Source: Blautia sp.
GTDB lineage: Bacteria; Bacillota; Clostridia; Lachnospirales; Lachnospiraceae
Reading direction: 5' to 3'
Assembly (NCBI GenBank): GCA_023667395.1
Contig: JAMPAC010000015.1
Span: 1 to 59,267, forward strand
DNA: 59,267 nt
Positions 46,657 to 54,366 of the stretch are shown here, piece by piece. The position numbers and the translations under genes are program-made. The notes under the pieces were generated by a model. The model saw only the letters and a list, made by a program, of their open reading frames with translations. It was not told the DNA's origin and ran no database searches. Position 1 is the first letter of the stretch; each line of letters starts with the position of its first letter.

Positions 46657-47193
46657 CTATCGCCCACAGCCGTCCGAAACCGCCGCCATCCACTGAATAT
46701 CGTAATATTCCCCCTGGATCCTGACATCGTCTCTCAGAAGCCCCTCCCTGACAAATCCCGCCTTTTCATAGCTGCGGATCGCCTGTATGTTAGAGGCGAA
46801 GGCGCGCAGGTAAACACGGTGGAGCCTTTCTTCCTCAAAACAGTACCGCAGCATCAGCCTGGCCGCCGCCGTGCCGATGCCCTTTCCCCTGGCATCATCC
46901 TCGCCAATGAAGATACCGTACTCCGCCTTGTTGTGCTGCCTGTCGATATCCCGGATATAGACGGAGCCCAGGGGTCGTCCCATAAGGATATGGCAGATGA
47001 TCATCTGCACTACCCGCCCTGTCTCCACCTGATTCCTGACCCAGTTCTCATGCCCCTCCCTGGTAAACAGTTCCTGGTATATGAAATTTTTCCGCACGGC
47101 ATCCTTATTCCGCCATGATACGATCAGATCCGTGTCCGCCGCCGTCATCGGCCGCAGGAAAATACCTGCTGTCTCATCCTTATACTCTCTCAA
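46657..47193 (-). CDS. GNAT N-acetyltransferase, probably acting on an amino sugar (PseH/RimJ-like)
   Basis: The 178-residue protein has the GNAT CoA-binding motif in DDARGKGIGTAAARLMLRY and a C-terminal SYEKAGFVREG. Its position 2 bases after an aminotransferase gene suggests it acetylates the amino group that enzyme installs, as PseH, WecD or FdtC do. The start is TTG at 47193 with GGAGG 8 bases upstream, overlapping the previous stop region; the longer frame to 47280 is a shadow of the aminotransferase gene. Confidence 0.85.
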   Translation of the reverse strand: MREYKDETAGIFLRPMTAADTDLIVSWRNKDAVRKNFIYQELFTREGHENWVRNQVETGRVVQMIICHILMGRPLGSVYIRDIDRQHNKAEYGIFIGEDDARGKGIGTAAARLMLRYCFEEERLHRVYLRAFASNIQAIRSYEKAGFVREGLLRDDVRIQGEYYDIQWMAAVSDGCGR

Positions 47194-47195
47194 AC

Positions 47196-48299
47196 TTACC
47201 GCCTCCAGCCATTGCACAGTTCGATAACCCTGGCGATCTCCTCCTCCCGCATCTCCGGGAACAGGGGCAGCGTGACGCAATGCTCCGCCAGATATTCCGC
47301 ATTGGGACAGTCGCCTTTTCGATAGCCAAGATTTTCATATGCTTTCTGCAGATGGCAGGGAACAGGATAATGCATGTTGCACTCCACATCCGCCTCCGCC
47401 ATATATTTCAGGAACCCGTCCCTGTCCTCCACCGTGACCACAAACAGGTGGAACACCGGTTCCGTATTTTCCGGATGCCGCTGCATGGTGATCAGGGGAT
47501 TTACGATCTCTTTCAGATACCGTCCGCCGATCTCCTGCCTCCTTTTCGTCCACTCTGGCAGATATTTCAGGCTTACGCCCAATACCGCCCCCTGGATCCC
47601 CTCCAGGCGGTAATTATAACCCACCTCGTCATGATAATATCTCACGTCGCAGCCCTGGTTTTTCAGCCTGTAAATATGTTTATAGTAATCCTCCCTGTCA
47701 CAGGTAACGCTGCCTCCCTCGCCAAAGGCGTAAAGGTTCTTGCCCGGATAGAAACTGAAGCATCCCATCTCCCCCAGGGTACCCACATTCCTGCCCTCGA
47801 ACCGGGCGCCGTGGGCCTGGGCGCAGTCTTCCACCACAAACAGGCCGTGCCTGTCCGCGATTTCTTTCACCGCCCCATAGTCAAAGGGCTGCCCATACAG
47901 GTGGACGCCGATGATCCCCTTTGTCCTGGGCGTGATCTTTGCCTCCAGCGCCGCAGGATCGATCTCCCATGTATCGGCGGTGCAGTCGGCAAACACGGGA
48001 ACCGCGCCCGTATAGGTAACGCCCCATGCGGTGGCGATATAGGTATTGGCAGGCACAATGACTTCATCCCCCGGCCCCACCCCCAGCGCCAGCATGGCAA
48101 GGTGCAGGGCGGAAGTGCCGTTGTTCACGCCGCTGGCATACTTCGTGCCCACATAAGCGGCAAATTCCCTGTCAAAAGCCTCCGCGTATTTCCCGCCGGA
48201 AAACGCGGTCTCCCGGCATACCTGTGCGATGGCATCCTGATATTCCTGTTTATGCGCCTCATAATCCCTGGCCAGGTCGATCCTTTTGATATGCGCCAT
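47196..48299 (-). CDS. DegT/DnrJ/EryC1 sugar aminotransferase (FdtB-like)
   Basis: The 367-residue PLP enzyme has GVNNGTSALHLAMLALGVGPGD, GVHLYGQPFD, the PLP lysine in FSFYPGKNLYAFGEGG, and GYNYRLEGIQGAVL. These resemble the 3-keto-sugar aminotransferases FdtB/QdtB more than WecE. Such enzymes need a dTDP-4-keto-6-deoxyhexose 3,4-ketoisomerase, which is not in the window, so a 4-keto substrate remains possible. The adjacent GNAT should acetylate the product. AGGAGG lies 6 bases before the ATG, supplied by the hairpin repeat. Confidence 0.88.
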   Translation of the reverse strand: MAHIKRIDLARDYEAHKQEYQDAIAQVCRETAFSGGKYAEAFDREFAAYVGTKYASGVNNGTSALHLAMLALGVGPGDEVIVPANTYIATAWGVTYTGAVPVFADCTADTWEIDPAALEAKITPRTKGIIGVHLYGQPFDYGAVKEIADRHGLFVVEDCAQAHGARFEGRNVGTLGEMGCFSFYPGKNLYAFGEGGSVTCDREDYYKHIYRLKNQGCDVRYYHDEVGYNYRLEGIQGAVLGVSLKYLPEWTKRRQEIGGRYLKEIVNPLITMQRHPENTEPVFHLFVVTVEDRDGFLKYMAEADVECNMHYPVPCHLQKAYENLGYRKGDCPNAEYLAEHCVTLPLFPEMREEEIARVIELCNGWRR

Positions 48300-48305
48300 A
48301 ATGTG

Positions 48306-48590
48306 CCTCCTATTCCAGTTCCGTCTCTACACTTCAATGCCCCTGCACTGAAAGAAATTTCATCTGCATAAACCGCAGCTGGAAATTTCTTTCATGTGCC
48401 GCCCTCTGGCACATTGCATTTACCGTTCCGAGACTGTTTTTTATTCCAGTTCCGTTCCTACACTTCAACGCCCTTTGCGGGGAAGAAATTTTCATCCGCT
48501 CCTGCGTCTGAAATTTCTTCCGGGCGTTTCCGTTTCGGAACTGTTATTCCAGTTCCTGCTTGCAGGAACTTGTTCCGGTCTCTGCACTGC
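48306..48590 (-). repeat. Hairpin leader repeat, copies E1-E3 (tandem, diverged)
   Basis: Three units in a row fill the gap between two genes. E1 (about 48306-48440) has GTCTC/GAGAC, AATGC/GCATT and GAAAGAAATTTC/GAAATTTCTTTC plus an inserted TGTGCC/GGCACA hairpin. E2 (about 48441-48545) has GTTCC/GGAAC, AACGCCC/GGGCGTT and GGAAGAAATTT/AAATTTCTTCC. E3 (to 48590) is reduced to AGTTCCTGC/GCAGGAACT and a diverged tail. Confidence 0.88.
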
Positions 48591-48591
48591 T

Positions 48592-49317
48592 TTATATATT
48601 CTTCCTGATGTAGAACTCCCTGAACAGCCTGGCGATCTGTACCAGGTAGTTGCAGACGGTCTGAAAGACTTTTACGGTGGTGTTGTAATCCTCCTGCCAC
48701 TCCACCGGGTAATCCAGTATTTTCACGCCCCGCTTCTCCGCCCGGAGCAAAAATTCTATCATGTAGAACCAGCCGTTATCCTGGCTGCATCCCGCGATCA
48801 GGGACAGCGCCGTCTCCCTGCGCACAAAGGTAAAACCGCAGATGGCATCCGTGGACTTCATCCTTAGGAACAGTTTTAAGAGGATCAGAAGCCCCTGGGA
48901 AGTGATCCTGCGGTACCACTTCCTGCCCCGGGTATCGGATTCTTTCGCGAAACGGCTGCCATTGATATATTCCACCTCGGGGCGGTTTTTAAAGATATGG
49001 ATGGCCTCGCCCAGGTGCTTGATGTCAGTGGACAGGTCGATGTCCATGTATCCCACCACCTGGCCATGGCTGAGTTCCACGCCTCTCCTGAAAGCGGCTC
49101 CCACCCCCCGGATATCGATGCGCTCATATTGAACATGGTCATACTTTTTGCACAAAGTCCGGGCAATCCGGGGCGTCTCGTCCTCCGAGCCGTTATCCAC
49201 GATGATGATCTCATAATCCGAAAAAGATATCTTCTCCAGATACTCAACCGTCCTCGTGATGCCGCTTTCCAGCCGCAGCCGCTCATTTAATACGGGAAAG
49301 ATAATCGTCAGCATCAT
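48592..49317 (-). CDS. Soluble polyprenyl-phosphate GT2 glycosyltransferase (DPM1-like)
   Basis: The 241-residue protein is a single GT2 domain without membrane helices: MLTIIFPVLNER, VDNGSEDETP, GVGAAFRRGVEL, GYMDIDLSTDI and the late EWQEDYNTT. This is the layout of soluble dolichol/polyprenyl-phosphate mannosyltransferases. It starts inside the stop of the previous gene (ATGATG over TGA), so the two GT2 proteins are made together and might form a pair, one with and one without a membrane anchor. Confidence 0.85.
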   Translation of the reverse strand: MMLTIIFPVLNERLRLESGITRTVEYLEKISFSDYEIIIVDNGSEDETPRIARTLCKKYDHVQYERIDIRGVGAAFRRGVELSHGQVVGYMDIDLSTDIKHLGEAIHIFKNRPEVEYINGSRFAKESDTRGRKWYRRITSQGLLILLKLFLRMKSTDAICGFTFVRRETALSLIAGCSQDNGWFYMIEFLLRAEKRGVKILDYPVEWQEDYNTTVKVFQTVCNYLVQIARLFREFYIRKNI

Positions 49318-50264
49318 TGTGTCAGTTTTTCCACTCCTTCTATTACGTACCGCTGTTTCTTAAAACCCATGTTCAGCAGCACGGACAGATATTTCAATAT
49401 CAGGGTCAGCATGATGGATACCATAAAGAAGCCGAATGCCATCAGCATCATGATGGACAGCCAGCCCTCCACCGGACGCACCTTGCTGAAAATGGACCAG
49501 ATCAGGTAGATGAACATGATCACCAGTGCCCCCAGCAGCACCGCGCTGACCGTCATGGACAGTTTTTCCAGCACATTGGTGAAAATGATGATGGTATCCG
49601 CCGCCAGCGTGGTCCTGTTTCCTCTCTCTTCCCGATTGCGGCCCTTTCCCGCTGCGTCCAATTTATTATCATACACGATGGTATCCGTCTTCAGACCGCT
49701 GTTCATGTACATGGCCTTGCGGTATGGCACATAGGCGTTCATCTGATTGACCCTGTTCACCGCGCGCCTGGACACGATCCGGAAGCGTTCCTGCCGGATC
49801 TTTGCCCTGTATTTACTGCCCCAGTTGTACACCAGGTAAAACAGCCTGGATGTAAAGGACACCCCATATCTGGGAGCCGCCGCCACCACATCATAGCCCT
49901 GCAGCGCCCTGTGATACACTTCCATGATCAGGGCAGGCTCAAAATCCATCCTGCAGCTGTCAAACTCAAACAGGAAATCTCCCACCGCCAGGTCACAGCC
50001 CGCATTCATGGCGCACTCCGCCCCCTGGTAATAGCTGAGATTGATCAGGCTCACAACGGGATGCAGACTGCTTTCCGCCGCAAACGCTTTCACCTGCTCT
50101 ATGGTTTCGTCCACACATCCGTCGTTGACGCACACCACCTCATATTTTTCAAAATTCTCCTGCATCACCTGACAGATTTTCTCCAGGAAATCCCTCGCCG
50201 TATCTGCCTCGTCGTGCAGATACACCACGCAGGAGACGAAATTTTTCTCTTTGCCTTGTAACAT
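49314..50264 (-). CDS. GtrB-like GT2 protein with altered metal-binding motif
   Basis: The 316-residue protein has the fold order of GtrB (CVNDGCVDET, LINLSYYQGAECAMNAG, two C-terminal helices at about 230-250 and 265-290). Where active relatives have an Asp-x-Asp followed by Q-x-P-P, it reads FEFDSCRMDFEP. It may be inactive and serve as a membrane partner of the soluble GT2 it overlaps, or may have changed its donor. The SD is weak (GATAAGAA), because the box at the end of hairpin repeat F has mutated. Confidence 0.78.
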   Translation of the reverse strand: MLQGKEKNFVSCVVYLHDEADTARDFLEKICQVMQENFEKYEVVCVNDGCVDETIEQVKAFAAESSLHPVVSLINLSYYQGAECAMNAGCDLAVGDFLFEFDSCRMDFEPALIMEVYHRALQGYDVVAAAPRYGVSFTSRLFYLVYNWGSKYRAKIRQERFRIVSRRAVNRVNQMNAYVPYRKAMYMNSGLKTDTIVYDNKLDAAGKGRNREERGNRTTLAADTIIIFTNVLEKLSMTVSAVLLGALVIMFIYLIWSIFSKVRPVEGWLSIMMLMAFGFFMVSIMLTLILKYLSVLLNMGFKKQRYVIEGVEKLTQ

Positions 50265-50271
50265 ATGTTTC

Positions 50272-50379
50272 TTATCCCAGTTCCGTCTCTTCCTTTCGAT
50301 GCCCCTGTCCTGAAAGAAATTTCATCTGCCAAAACGCAGCCGGGAATTTCTTTCGGCATTTACCATTTCGAGACTGTTT
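50272..50379 (-). repeat. Hairpin leader repeat, copy F
   Basis: The stems, on the plus strand, are GTCTC/GAGAC (50285-50289 with 50370-50374), ATGCC/GGCAT (50299-50303 with 50355-50359), GAAAGAAATT/AATTTCTTTC (50312-50321 with 50345-50354) and CTGC/GCAG. On the minus strand the box TAAAAACAG contains the stop codon of the upstream oxidoreductase gene. Confidence 0.9.
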
Positions 50380-51507
50380 TTAATTTAAATATTCATCCAG
50401 ATCATAGACCGTGTTGATCTTTCCTGACAGGACGCTTAAGAACACGGGATCCCGGGACACATACCGGATCACCGTGGGCCTGGAGTCGTCGATCTCGGAC
50501 GCCTTTAAAATGGGCTTCATGGAAAACAGCGACCTCTCATAGGCGAACCCATATTCGTCCCTCACATACTTGCGGGCCAGGGCGGACATATAATCCCACG
50601 CGCTCTCCGGCCTGTTCACACAATCATTGCAGTTTCCAAGCCAACGATCCGTACAGTTCCCCCCTTTCATGCAGGGGAACAGGGGAACCGTGTCATAGCT
50701 GGTCTTATGGGGCGTAAAAGTGACGGAGGTAAGGGAATGATATCCCGTCTTTCCAAAGGGCATGATGGAAAAGAAAGGTCCATCCATCACCGTAAGCCCG
50801 ATATCCTTCAGCTTATCTTCCACCTGACACAGAATGATCTCGCAGAGCTCGTACTTGATCTTAAAAGGCTCCGCGTCCACTCCCTCCAGGCGGTTCAACA
50901 CCTGGTTCACGGATGCGTAAGTGGCATTGAGCACAAAAGGCGCCCGGTATACCTCCTCCCGCCCGTCGTGCATCGCCACGATCTCGTAATGGCCGGAACC
51001 TTTCACGATGCGCTGTATATCCCTGTCATAGCAGATCTCCACATGGGGATATTTCTTCAGTTCCTCCAGGAAATAATCCCTCAGGATATGGGCGTCATAG
51101 GTATACTCTTTTGTCAGGAAAGCGCCGTCGCAGCTTCCCTCCCTGAAATATCTCTCCACCGACAGCAGGTCGCAGGGAATATCCGCATCCCTGCAGAACT
51201 TCTGGAATTCAACGGCGTCCGTCCAGGAAAAATGTTTTGAGGTGGCATAGATCTGCTGGAAATCAAACAGGATGCAGAAAGCATAATCTTCCACGAACCG
51301 TTTGAAATACCCTGCGGATTTCATCGCCGTGGAAAGAGAACGGGGATAATGATATCCCATATGCACCCTGGCCTGATTGATATAGGTAGCCCTGCCAAAG
51401 GGTTCCCCGTCTATCTCCAACACCCTTACCTGCTGCCCCTTTTTTGCACAATACAGCGCCGCATACAGACCGTACAGCCCCGCGCCGATAATCAGTTTAT
51501 CTGTCAT
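50380..51507 (-). CDS. FAD-dependent oxidoreductase (DAO-like)
   Basis: The 375-residue protein starts MTDKLIIGAGLYGLYAALY with the dinucleotide-binding GAGLYG and an acidic residue at the end of the second strand (VLEID). A conserved NQARVHMGYHYPRS block follows. The C-terminal half has a Cys-rich patch (FPCMKGGNCTDRWLGNCNDC). It resembles amino-acid oxidase-type FAD enzymes found in some surface-polysaccharide clusters; the substrate is unknown, perhaps an amino or lipid-linked sugar. GGTGAG lies 7 bases before the ATG, 56 bases after the DUF6020-like gene. Confidence 0.78.
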   Translation of the reverse strand: MTDKLIIGAGLYGLYAALYCAKKGQQVRVLEIDGEPFGRATYINQARVHMGYHYPRSLSTAMKSAGYFKRFVEDYAFCILFDFQQIYATSKHFSWTDAVEFQKFCRDADIPCDLLSVERYFREGSCDGAFLTKEYTYDAHILRDYFLEELKKYPHVEICYDRDIQRIVKGSGHYEIVAMHDGREEVYRAPFVLNATYASVNQVLNRLEGVDAEPFKIKYELCEIILCQVEDKLKDIGLTVMDGPFFSIMPFGKTGYHSLTSVTFTPHKTSYDTVPLFPCMKGGNCTDRWLGNCNDCVNRPESAWDYMSALARKYVRDEYGFAYERSLFSMKPILKASEIDDSRPTVIRYVSRDPVFLSVLSGKINTVYDLDEYLN

Positions 51508-51563
51508 CTTTTTTCTCACCCCGCCGTCCGGGCGGCTCCATATCCCTGTGGTGCATACCCATA

Positions 51564-53081
51564 TCATTCCGGATCAGTTCCGGAAGCGCTGCATCTTTCT
51601 GGACGGTTACATATACTCATAGTGAGCGCAAAGGGAAAAGACGCCATCATGGGATAAATATACCGCAGCTGCACAACCGGCCCCAGCAGCAGGGTGGCAT
51701 AATACCCCAGAACCAGCGCCAGCGGCAGACACCTGCCATACTCTTTCCTGACCACAAGCCATCCGGCCAGAAGCAGGTAAAGCCATACCCATATCCCCGG
51801 CATGAACAGATATCTCAGCACCGGTATCTCCAGATATCCGTTCCCGTCGGCCCAGCGTTCCATGCGTCCGTGGAGCCACTCCCATTTGGAGTCCTTGTAA
51901 ATGCCATAGTTTGCAAAGACTTCCTCATTCCACCTGGTCTGCACATACCCCATGCCCTCAAGCCCCTGCTCCGCGTTCACATAAGCGTGGGTCACATCTC
52001 CCGGATACAGGTACCCCGCGTCCACCGCCAGCGCCGCATTGAGGAAGTCGCCGGGGTATCTGCCCAGCAGCCGGAAATACGTGACGGCAAAATCTTTCAG
52101 ACGGTATCTGACAACATACGTATTGGTATGCCGCTTCACCGGGTCGGAGATCGCCGGGTCATATTCCCGATATCCTTCGTCCAGTATGAAGTCACGGATC
52201 AACGCCTTATCCGTCTCTTCCATGGTATTGTCATCCTCCGGCAGCACACCTGCTCCGCCATGATAGATCATACAGCGCGCCAGCTGCTGGATGGGCATGC
52301 TGAGCATCTCCCTTTTATCGCCCTGCTGGGCGTTTATCAGCCCGAAAAGCACCGCCAGCGCCGCATTCCCCGCCAGAAAGCCTGCCATGGACCATAGGAG
52401 CAGCTTTCCGGCCCGCTTCCTGTCTTTCTTCCCAAACAGGATCATCAGCGCCAATACCCCTGAGAATACCAGGAACGCGTATTTCCCATTGTTGCGGAAC
52501 AATATCATACCCACAGTGGAACAAAAAAACAACAGTTCCCTCCAAGTGATCCGCCCCTGATCCGGAGCCTTGTACAACAGTTCATATACGGACAGAACCT
52601 GCAGCACAAAGAACGCACTGAATACCGTATCCTTTGTGACGCTGACGCTCAGGTACGCGTTAAAGGGAAATATCATCAGCAGGATCAAAAGCAGCGTCAG
52701 CCATAAAGGTCTTACACCATGGCGGTACAACCGCAGGATGCCAAAGGCAAAAACCGCTGCCAGCAGGAATATCTGTAACAGCGCATATGCCGCGATCCCC
52801 CCGTTGACGCTGCCCAGCACATTCCTCCCAAATTCCATCGCTCCCTTGATCAGCAGCGTATGGGCAATGGGATGATGGTCAACAAAAGCATTCTCCGCGA
52901 TCTGCCCCACCTGGATCGGGGAATCATAGGTGCAGATCGCCGGATAATACGCCAGATATCCCGGCAGCCAGCCCAGCACAAGCAGGAAGAAACCGACTCC
53001 AAAGACTGCGCCGCCCGGCAGGTTCCCCAATTCCGAAGCTTCCCCCTTACGGCTGTTCGCTCCGGATGCCAGCCGATACAT
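51564..53081 (-). CDS. Polytopic membrane protein, DUF6020-like, probable GT-C enzyme
   Basis: From the ATG at 53081 the protein has 505 residues with about ten helices and the outer block YYPAICTYDSPIQ then DHHPIAHTLLIKG, which I associate with DUF6020. That ATG lacks an SD at the right distance. The same frame is open to about 53303 and encodes two further hydrophobic segments (SYILFAVTGFLFVFC and GYLFRILSVSLLAGG), so the real N-terminus is probably longer. No ATG, GTG or TTG occurs in that stretch, so a rare start codon near 53288 or a sequence error should be considered. Upstream is a polyprenyl-phosphate GT2 gene. Confidence 0.7.
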   Translation of the reverse strand: MYRLASGANSRKGEASELGNLPGGAVFGVGFFLLVLGWLPGYLAYYPAICTYDSPIQVGQIAENAFVDHHPIAHTLLIKGAMEFGRNVLGSVNGGIAAYALLQIFLLAAVFAFGILRLYRHGVRPLWLTLLLILLMIFPFNAYLSVSVTKDTVFSAFFVLQVLSVYELLYKAPDQGRITWRELLFFCSTVGMILFRNNGKYAFLVFSGVLALMILFGKKDRKRAGKLLLWSMAGFLAGNAALAVLFGLINAQQGDKREMLSMPIQQLARCMIYHGGAGVLPEDDNTMEETDKALIRDFILDEGYREYDPAISDPVKRHTNTYVVRYRLKDFAVTYFRLLGRYPGDFLNAALAVDAGYLYPGDVTHAYVNAEQGLEGMGYVQTRWNEEVFANYGIYKDSKWEWLHGRMERWADGNGYLEIPVLRYLFMPGIWVWLYLLLAGWLVVRKEYGRCLPLALVLGYYATLLLGPVVQLRYIYPMMASFPFALTMSICNRPERCSASGTDPE

Positions 53082-53284
53082 GGCAAAGCATAACGCGCTT
53101 CCTCCCGTCCCGCCGGCCAGCAGACTGACTGACAGGATCCGGAACAGGTATCCGCCCGTCCACAGGATATTTCCTTCCGCCGCCAGTTCCTTCCCCGTGA
53201 GACAGCAAAAAACAAACAGGAAACCTGTTACGGCGAACAGAATATATGAAATTTGTTTACCCGCTCTTTCGTTTGTCCTGAATA

Positions 53285-54217
53285 TTATATCTTCCTCTTT
53301 TCTTCATTGATCTTTGCCAGACGGTATTCGAAGTCACGCTTGTCCTTCGCCGCCATGACCTGGAGGATCATCCCCGAGAAAAATGCCTGTATCCCCGCAA
53401 GAGCGATAAAGCCGCTGACGATCAGCGTGGGGAACCGGGGAACCAGCCCTGTCCTGATATACTCATTCACAATAGGCAGCATCAACGCCAGCGCCAGCAG
53501 GATCAGTACCGCGCACAAAGCCCCGAAGAAATGCATGGGCTTATAATTCTTGTAAAGCTGCAGCATCTTATGGATCACTTTCATGCCATCGCTGTAAGTA
53601 TTCAGCTTTGACACGCTGCCCTCCGGGCGGTCCCTGTATTCCACCACCACATTTTCCACCTGCATATTATAATTGACCGCGTGTATGGTCATCTCCGTCT
53701 CAATCTCAAATCCCTTGGAAAACACGGGAAACGTCTTCACGAACTCATAGCTGAACGCCCGGTACCCGGTCATGATATCCTTGATATTGGAATGGAACAG
53801 GCGATTGATCCCGGTGCGCATCAGGCTGTTCCCAAAATTATGGAAAGGACGTTTATTCTCCGTAAAGTAAGTGGAGGACAGCCTGTCGCCCACCACCATA
53901 TCCGCATTGTGTTTCAACACCCTGTCCACCATTTCCCGGGCGCAGTCAAGGGGATAGGTGTCGTCCCCATCCAGCATCAGATAACATTCCGCGTCTATCT
54001 CGCGGAACATCCGGCGTATCACATTGCCCTTGCCCTGCTTATATTCATGGCGGACCTCCGCCCCGGCGCCGACAGCCCGTTCCACCGTCTTATCCGTGGA
54101 ATTGTTGTTATATACATACACCACCGCCTCCGGCAGCGTTTTTTTCACATCCGTCACCACTTTGGCAATAGTCTGCTCCTCATTATAGCAGGGGATCAAC
54201 ACGGCTATCTTATCCAT
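53285..54217 (-). CDS. Polyprenyl-phosphate GT2 glycosyltransferase with C-terminal membrane helices
   Basis: The 310-residue protein has a DPM1-like GT2 domain (IAVLIPCYNEEQT, YNNNSTDKT, GKGNVIRRMF, MLDGDDTYPLD, RDRPEGSVSKLNT) and two helices near 232-252 and 262-285. It should make a polyprenyl-phosphate sugar, probably used by the DUF6020-like protein encoded next. AAAGGA lies 7 bases before the ATG, and an extended -10 promoter is about 45 bases upstream. Confidence 0.9.
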   Translation of the reverse strand: MDKIAVLIPCYNEEQTIAKVVTDVKKTLPEAVVYVYNNNSTDKTVERAVGAGAEVRHEYKQGKGNVIRRMFREIDAECYLMLDGDDTYPLDCAREMVDRVLKHNADMVVGDRLSSTYFTENKRPFHNFGNSLMRTGINRLFHSNIKDIMTGYRAFSYEFVKTFPVFSKGFEIETEMTIHAVNYNMQVENVVVEYRDRPEGSVSKLNTYSDGMKVIHKMLQLYKNYKPMHFFGALCAVLILLALALMLPIVNEYIRTGLVPRFPTLIVSGFIALAGIQAFFSGMILQVMAAKDKRDFEYRLAKINEEKRKI

Positions 54218-54258
54218 ATCGCAATCCTTTCACATACATCTCCGGTCATTACTTTTCT

Positions 54259-54267
54259 ATTTTACCA
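54259..54267 (-). promoter_or_regulatory. Possible extended -10 promoter of the 54.2-43.9 kb operon
   Basis: On the minus strand TGG precedes TAAAAT (54264-54259). The -35 (TGGCTG) is poor. It is divergent from the plus-strand gene at 54367. Confidence 0.45.
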
Positions 54268-54308
54268 CGATTACTTTTTAACAGCCACTGTTTTTATAAA
54301 TTTAATTA

Positions 54309-54317
54309 TGATATACT
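54309..54317 (+). promoter_or_regulatory. Extended -10 promoter of the plus-strand GT-C gene
   Basis: TGA precedes TATACT at 54312-54317, about 50 bases before the ATG. No clear -35 is present. Confidence 0.5.
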
Positions 54318-54366
54318 CTAACAGTGCACTGGTACATTTGTCCATCCATTGAATGTGAGGTTTTTC

